NCBI GenBank assembly: GCA_964482585.1
Contig: CAYZYO010000008.1
Span: forward strand, 1 to 28,175
Direction of reading: 5' to 3'
DNA: 28,175 nucleotides
From: CAYZYO01 sp964482585
GTDB taxonomy: Bacteria > Bacillota > Syntrophomonadia > Syntrophomonadales > Syntrophomonadaceae
Part shown: positions 23,870 to 28,175 of the stretch, piece after piece
Position numbering within the stretch: the first letter of the stretch is position 1
How the letters are laid out: each line of letters starts with the position of its first letter
Program-made: the position numbers and the translations under genes
The notes under the pieces: model-generated
Databases searched by the model: none
What the model was told of the DNA's origin: nothing
The model's input: the letters and a program-made list of their open reading frames with translations, nothing else

Positions 23870-24943
23870 TTAAGCTAATACTAATGGCTGACCGCCATCT
23901 AATTCCTTAATCTCTCTTAATTTCTTATAGGGTAATTTGCTCAGGAAATCGTCATATGTCTCACAGCCAAAGATATATTCATCATAATACCGCTTGAGTT
24001 TATCCTTATTACCTGTTTTACGGAACTCTTCACATATACTTCTGAACATCGCAATATGTGCCATATCAAACCAGTAATGGCCATAGGATGCTCCGGGGAA
24101 GCTTCCGAAAGGTTGTTTGATAACTGCATCAACGGCTGGATAAGGAATTTCAGTCATGTTAGGATAATTCCTTATATTCTCATTAGGAATAATCTCTTCG
24201 GCAGTGACTATATTATAGGTAGAAGCCATAGCTATATCCGGACAATTGGCCAGAGAGCCAAAAATTCTACCATTGCCATAAATATCACAAGCTGTAACAT
24301 GAAGAATCCCCAGATCAGGATTCAAAGCAGGCACCAGATAAACATTCTTGCCGGTAAAGGGACATTCAATCATTTTCCCACGGTTAACCAGTTCCATATC
24401 TGATCCACCCATTTCTGTCACCGGAATGAACGGCAGTCCCATAGCTCCGGCCTTAAACCGGGCTGATAAACCGTAATTGGTATAATCATCAATTTGAATA
24501 AGGCTGTTTGAAGTCAAGTACCTTAACATTGGAGCCAATCCAATGATTTCATAGCCCCAAAAGGCTATTTCAGCCCGTTTAATTGATAAATGATCAGGAT
24601 CTAAGATCATAGCACCGGCTAGTAATTCTGCACATATTGAATTGGATGCAAAACATAATGTAAGGTCTTTGGCCCCATGCCTGATTATTTCATGAATAAT
24701 CGCTACCGGTACCCGGGTGTTGACAAATCCGCCAATCCCAATACTAATTCCATCCTTAACATGTTTATCAACAGCCTCTTTTAAGGTCATTGTCTTATCT
24801 ATTAGGCCTTTGGGTTTATCAACCATAATTTTTCTTGCCTGTTCGGGAGATGGTCCCCACCACTCAAACTCTTTTTCGTAGGCCTGTTCATTATACTTTA
24901 GAGCGGAAACGTTTCTAATTGGGGAATTTATTTTCTTATCCAT
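23870..24943 (-). CDS. CoA-transferase alpha subunit, GctA-like, with N-terminal extension
   Basis: The product is 357 residues. The conserved domain begins at about residue 52 with MTLKEAVDKHVKDGISIGIG and GFVNTRVP, where GctA itself starts. It continues with GAMGLPFIPVTEMGGSDM, GKNVYLVPALNPDLGILHV and TYNIVTAEEIIPNENI. The preceding 51 residues (WWGPSPEQARKIMVDKPKGL among them) are an extension not found in classical GctA. The ATG at 24943 has AGGAGGT in front and there is no ribosome site before the internal Met, so the extension is probably real. It forms the active heteromer with the beta subunit. Confidence 0.86.
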   Translation of the reverse strand: MDKKINSPIRNVSALKYNEQAYEKEFEWWGPSPEQARKIMVDKPKGLIDKTMTLKEAVDKHVKDGISIGIGGFVNTRVPVAIIHEIIRHGAKDLTLCFASNSICAELLAGAMILDPDHLSIKRAEIAFWGYEIIGLAPMLRYLTSNSLIQIDDYTNYGLSARFKAGAMGLPFIPVTEMGGSDMELVNRGKMIECPFTGKNVYLVPALNPDLGILHVTACDIYGNGRIFGSLANCPDIAMASTYNIVTAEEIIPNENIRNYPNMTEIPYPAVDAVIKQPFGSFPGASYGHYWFDMAHIAMFRSICEEFRKTGNKDKLKRYYDEYIFGCETYDDFLSKLPYKKLREIKELDGGQPLVLA

Positions 24944-25163
24944 TGCTTACCTCCTAAAAAATGTATTCTGCAACTATTGGGCGGGGTAACTGTAATTGCC
25001 CATTTATGGAACATCTCTCTTCATGTTTTTTCCGATTTATCCCTCCTTTCTATATTTATCCATTATTAAAAACCGACCGGTATTTATGGCTTATTAATAG
25101 AATCAAAACAACAGATAAAAAGCGAATACTCAAACTATGCTTCCAGTAATTACCAGACGGTAT

Positions 25164-25194
25164 TATTACAATGTGCTACATTTATGTTGTAATA
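25164..25194. promoter_or_regulatory. Inverted repeat upstream of the CoA-transferase operon, possible operator
   Basis: TATTACAA (25164-25171) and TTGTAATA (25187-25194) are perfect 8-bp inverted copies with a 15-nt spacer holding an inner TGT-GCT-ACA. It is about 220 nt upstream of the alpha-subunit start. In the 24944-25565 gap I also see an AAGGAGGG on the minus strand without a usable start, and the repeat at 25351-25464. Confidence 0.4.
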
Positions 25195-25350
25195 AGGATA
25201 TATTTCTATAATATTACTTATAAATACTATAATTTCGTTATCTGTTATAAATTTCCTGCTAACTGTACATTGTTTTTTTCCCAATTTTTCTTCACTATAA
25301 GATACCGGGCGGTTGTTTCCCTGTTATATCGTTGACATCCTTACACATAA

Positions 25351-25464
25351 GAGTTTCAATTCAAAAAACATGTTCTGAGCTCGAGCTAGAATCTTTAGCT
25401 CCTTTGATTTGCTTCAGGAAAACAGTCAATCCAGAGACTTAAGTCTCCTTTAGGGATGCAAGAG
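25351..25464 (+). repeat. Intergenic repeat element, copy 2 of the AACATGTTCTGAGCT type
   Basis: From GAGTTT onward this aligns with 19611-19731. The identical 19-mer AAAAAACATGTTCTGAGCT starts at 25363. Its palindrome is the perfect 14-mer GAGACTTAAGTCTC (25434-25447), followed by CTTTAGGGATGCA. It is a dispersed element with diverged arms and no coding frame. Confidence 0.7.
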
Positions 25465-25565
25465 TAATATATTATACAAAACCCTTAAGTATTTCTTTAT
25501 TTTAAAAATAAAGTTTGTAATCAGGCATATGACCTGGATTTATTTCCGGTGTGCCGCTGGGTTTA

Positions 25566-27854
25566 TTATCTATCCTCGTGAAATGTCTCTATCTTTAATT
25601 TATTACCGTCACTGCTTACAGTAATTGCACCCTGTTTATCTGTCCGCAGTATCCTTATGTTCCTATCAGTTAATTCATTGATTACTGCTGTATGTGGATG
25701 GCCAAAATTATTACTGCCAACACTAATAACTGCTATATCAGGATGGGATTTTTCATAAAATTCAGGCAAAAGTGAACCTTTGCTGCCATGGTGGGGAACC
25801 TTGACTAGTGTTACTGATCCTATATCCCTATTTCCCATCAAGTTATGCAGTCCTTGATTCTCCAGATCACCGGTTAAAAGAAAGGAAAATTTATTATATT
25901 GGCCCTGCAATACAATAGATTGGTCATTAAATTCTTCAGTAATACACTCCTCTCCCGGAGGATACATTATTATAATTTCGGTGTCTTTTTCTATATTTAT
26001 TTCCTGTCCGCTTGATAATGGAACAATGGGAATTGCTTTAGCATTGGCTAACTGTTTTAAATTCTGGTATCTTTCTGACTGAAAAAGGCTGGCCGGTATT
26101 CCAATATACTTTGCTGGTATTTCTTCAACTACTTTTTCCAGACCTGCCAAATGATCAGTATCAGGATGGGTATTTATAACCATAAAAAGATGGCGAATTC
26201 CCCTGTGGTGTAAATAAGGTAAGACTTTCCGGGATCCTACATCACTGAAATCACTTCCTCCACCATCTATAAGAATAAACTTGCCCTCTGGGGTTTTTAA
26301 AAGAATACCATCACCCTGACCTACATCTATAAAAACTACTTCCATAATTCCCCGGTTAATTATACCTGCTGGAATGCTAATATATACTATAAAAATCATC
26401 ATAATGAGCATACCTGGAACAATAAAACGCTTTTTAATAACCCCGGTTAAAGAACATGTAATCACCAGCAGCCCACAATAATATATAAATATCATAATAA
26501 AGCCCGGTGTAGCCACCCATAAAAAGCTGCCTGGTAAATCCGGTAAGAAATCAGCTATAAGCAGAATTAGTTCGATTATTAATCCAGCCGGATATAGAAA
26601 AAATGAAGCTATTAATGGAACTAAAGCAGAAAAGATAAAGGCTACAAAACCCATAATCGCCACCGCACCAGCCAAATAGGTTATTATGATGTTGCTTAAA
26701 ATAGAAACTGGCGTAAACAGATTAAAGTGAAAGGCTATTAAAGGAAGAACTGCTATTTGAGCACAGAAAGGAATCAGGGCCAGATCCAGTATCCGGCTTT
26801 GATAACCGAGGTTTTTTCTAATAAGCGGGAAAAGGTATATTAGTCCCCAGGTAGCCATAAAGGAAAGCTGAAAAGATATTTTAAAAAGAGCCAGGGGGTC
26901 TATTAGCAGTATGATGGTACCAGCAAGTCCCATACTATTCAACAGGGTATTTTCTCTTCCCATATAGTAGGCTAATAACCCGAGTGTTGCCATGATTGTT
27001 GCCCTGGTTACTGATATGGGCCAACCTACTATAGTCCCATATACAAGCATAAGGCTTATGCCAATAAGAAATTTACTCCGGCGGGATAAACTAAAAAATG
27101 AACAAAACCAAACTGACAGTAACAGCAAGAAGCCTACATGCAGACCTGAAACAGCAAAGATATGCACTATCCCGGTTTTTTGAAAATCGCTGTATTGTTT
27201 ACTTTCGATATTTTCTTTTTGCCCTAAGAGCATCCCTAAGAGTACCGCAGCTTCCTGCCGGGGAAGAACACTATTAATCAGTTTTTCACCCTTTATACGA
27301 TAAGTATTAATCCAACTGTTTATTGCACCTTCCCGGGATACAACTCTAAGATTATTTCTATCTTCCACCGCAAGAAGATAATAGATATGATTGTGAGCTA
27401 GATAAGATGCATAATCAAATTCCCCCGGATTGCCAGGTTTATTAGGAGGTTTTAAATTGCCTTTAATCTCTAATCTGTCACCTTTTTTGATATCACTTTG
27501 AAAATGGCAAAAAACCTGCAGTTTCTCTTGATAAGCTTTATCTCTCCGGGTTGAAAGGATAAAACTAATTTTCTCCTCATCATATTTGGGATAACTTATT
27601 ACTTTACCGGAAACTGTAGCATTATTGATAATGGGCAGGTTTTTAGTATAATCAACAATTATCAGGTTTACATATAATAGTCCGGCAATTAGGACTATTA
27701 ACCCAGTTAAAGCCAATGATGAATATTTATTAACATATAAAAAAATAATTAACAAAAATAGGATTAAAAAAAATGCCAGGTAAAAATGCTTAAAATAGGT
27801 TAATTCTATTGCTGCAGCCAGAAAAATAAATACTGAAAACCACGAACGAACCAT
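25566..27854 (-). CDS. comEC: DNA internalisation competence protein ComEC/Rec2
   Basis: This 762-residue membrane protein carries incoming single-stranded DNA across the cytoplasmic membrane. Two to four N-terminal membrane segments surround a DUF4131 region (about residues 30-190, including GNPGEFDYASYL). The Competence domain follows with FAVSGLHVGFLLLL. A C-terminal metallo-beta-lactamase domain starts at about 505 with VFIDVGQGDGILL and carries HPDTDH, LLTGD and VPHHGSKGS metal-site motifs. All three parts are intact and the length is normal. The order comEA-comEC matches the competence operon of Bacillus and many Clostridia, though the comEB found in some is absent. It suggests a DNA-uptake capacity; other required genes are outside the window. 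Confidence 0.96.
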   Translation of the reverse strand: MVRSWFSVFIFLAAAIELTYFKHFYLAFFLILFLLIIFLYVNKYSSLALTGLIVLIAGLLYVNLIIVDYTKNLPIINNATVSGKVISYPKYDEEKISFILSTRRDKAYQEKLQVFCHFQSDIKKGDRLEIKGNLKPPNKPGNPGEFDYASYLAHNHIYYLLAVEDRNNLRVVSREGAINSWINTYRIKGEKLINSVLPRQEAAVLLGMLLGQKENIESKQYSDFQKTGIVHIFAVSGLHVGFLLLLSVWFCSFFSLSRRSKFLIGISLMLVYGTIVGWPISVTRATIMATLGLLAYYMGRENTLLNSMGLAGTIILLIDPLALFKISFQLSFMATWGLIYLFPLIRKNLGYQSRILDLALIPFCAQIAVLPLIAFHFNLFTPVSILSNIIITYLAGAVAIMGFVAFIFSALVPLIASFFLYPAGLIIELILLIADFLPDLPGSFLWVATPGFIMIFIYYCGLLVITCSLTGVIKKRFIVPGMLIMMIFIVYISIPAGIINRGIMEVVFIDVGQGDGILLKTPEGKFILIDGGGSDFSDVGSRKVLPYLHHRGIRHLFMVINTHPDTDHLAGLEKVVEEIPAKYIGIPASLFQSERYQNLKQLANAKAIPIVPLSSGQEINIEKDTEIIIMYPPGEECITEEFNDQSIVLQGQYNKFSFLLTGDLENQGLHNLMGNRDIGSVTLVKVPHHGSKGSLLPEFYEKSHPDIAVISVGSNNFGHPHTAVINELTDRNIRILRTDKQGAITVSSDGNKLKIETFHEDR

Positions 27855-27963
27855 GCTTGTTTCCTCAGATTATAAATTCTATTATTCAACTTATGTTCCA
27901 GCACCCAAACCACCTTAAACGTCTGTTTTCCCACCACAACTTATCCGCTATCCACAAAAAACC

Positions 27964-28175
27964 TTACCTTACACATATACTATCTTTAATATCTTCAAAC
28001 CGTTTATCACCGATACCACTGACATTTTTTAGATCTTCGATTTGTTTAAATGCACCATTGGTTTCCCTGTAGTCAATTATCCGCTGTGCCAGTACCGGCC
28101 CTATTCCCGTTAACTCCTGTGCCATTTCGTCAGCAGAGGCAGTATTAATATTTACTTTGCCAGGTTGGCTAAATA
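27964..28175 (-). CDS. comEA: ComEA, C-terminal helix-hairpin-helix DNA-binding domain (partial)
   Basis: The frame enters from the right edge and ends at TAA 27964, giving the last 69 residues. They form the complete ComEA-type helix-hairpin-helix pair: KVNINTASADEMAQELTGIG, AQRIIDYRETNGAF and QIEDLKNVSGIG followed by FEDIKDSI. ComEA is a membrane-anchored DNA receptor that hands DNA to the ComEC pore. The anchor lies outside the window. The 109-nt spacer to comEC contains nothing recognisable. Confidence 0.93.
   Translation of the reverse strand, partial: FSQPGKVNINTASADEMAQELTGIGPVLAQRIIDYRETNGAFKQIEDLKNVSGIGDKRFEDIKDSICVR

Noticed and set aside
24056..24403. 115-codon plus-strand frame
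   Set aside because: It is antisense to the GctA-like gene, with no ribosome site or family features.
24961..25149. 62-codon plus-strand frame before the CoA-transferase genes
   Set aside because: It has no ribosome site and no recognisable features, and covers the antisense of the leader region.
25495..25520. Terminator after comEC
   Set aside because: The only hairpin (CTTTATT/AATAAAG) is all A/T and lacks a T-run, so it is too weak to call.
27857..28072. 71-codon plus-strand frame at the right edge
   Set aside because: It is antisense to the clear comEA helix-hairpin-helix coding sequence.

Overview
The window is AT-rich DNA from a low-GC, anaerobic, Gram-positive-type bacterium, most likely Bacillota of the Clostridia or Halanaerobiia kind. 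The evidence is strong AGGAGG ribosome binding sites, a typical Firmicutes core block (alaS, ireB, ruvX, DUF1292, mltG, U32, DUF4911, class B PBP), 4Fe-4S ATPases, and a glutaconate-type CoA-transferase. I cannot name the genus. No rRNA, tRNA, CRISPR array, prophage or transposase gene is visible.

Layout. From 1 to 14121 everything is on the minus strand. Read in transcription order it runs: mnmA, a Cys-rich flavoprotein, a PRC-barrel protein, an unlisted 58-residue zinc-ribbon protein, an AI-2E family permease, alaS, ireB, terminator, ruvX, a DUF1292 protein, terminator, a VanW-family protein, mltG, a U32 tRNA-hydroxylation protein, a DUF4911 protein, and a class B penicillin-binding protein that runs off the left edge. 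These genes serve translation and tRNA modification, Holliday junction or rRNA processing, and peptidoglycan synthesis. rarA (14259-15563) is divergent from mnmA and is followed by a small XRE-type regulator.

From 16492 to 19602, thioredoxin (minus) is divergent from a plus-strand four-gene operon: two NifX/ORP-like small cluster-binding proteins and two MinD-type ATPases, each with an inserted pair of 4Fe-4S motifs. The set resembles a reduced version of the Desulfovibrio orange protein (orp) locus and is the most interesting functional module here. A MATE exporter (minus) and an MtaD/SAH-deaminase-type amidohydrolase (plus) follow, then a two-subunit GctAB-like CoA-transferase (minus). The competence genes comEC and comEA (minus, comEA cut by the right edge) close the window.

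The intergenic spaces carry degenerate dispersed repeats. One family is built on dyads such as GACTGAAGTC or GAGACTTAAGTCTC followed by CTCTACGG (five sites). Two sites share a further block beginning AAAAAACATGTTCTGAGCT. Separately, the phrase ATCTGTGTNNATCTGTGGTT occurs twice. These look like small non-coding mobile or formerly mobile elements.

All calls rest on reading the translations and motifs by eye; no database search was run.
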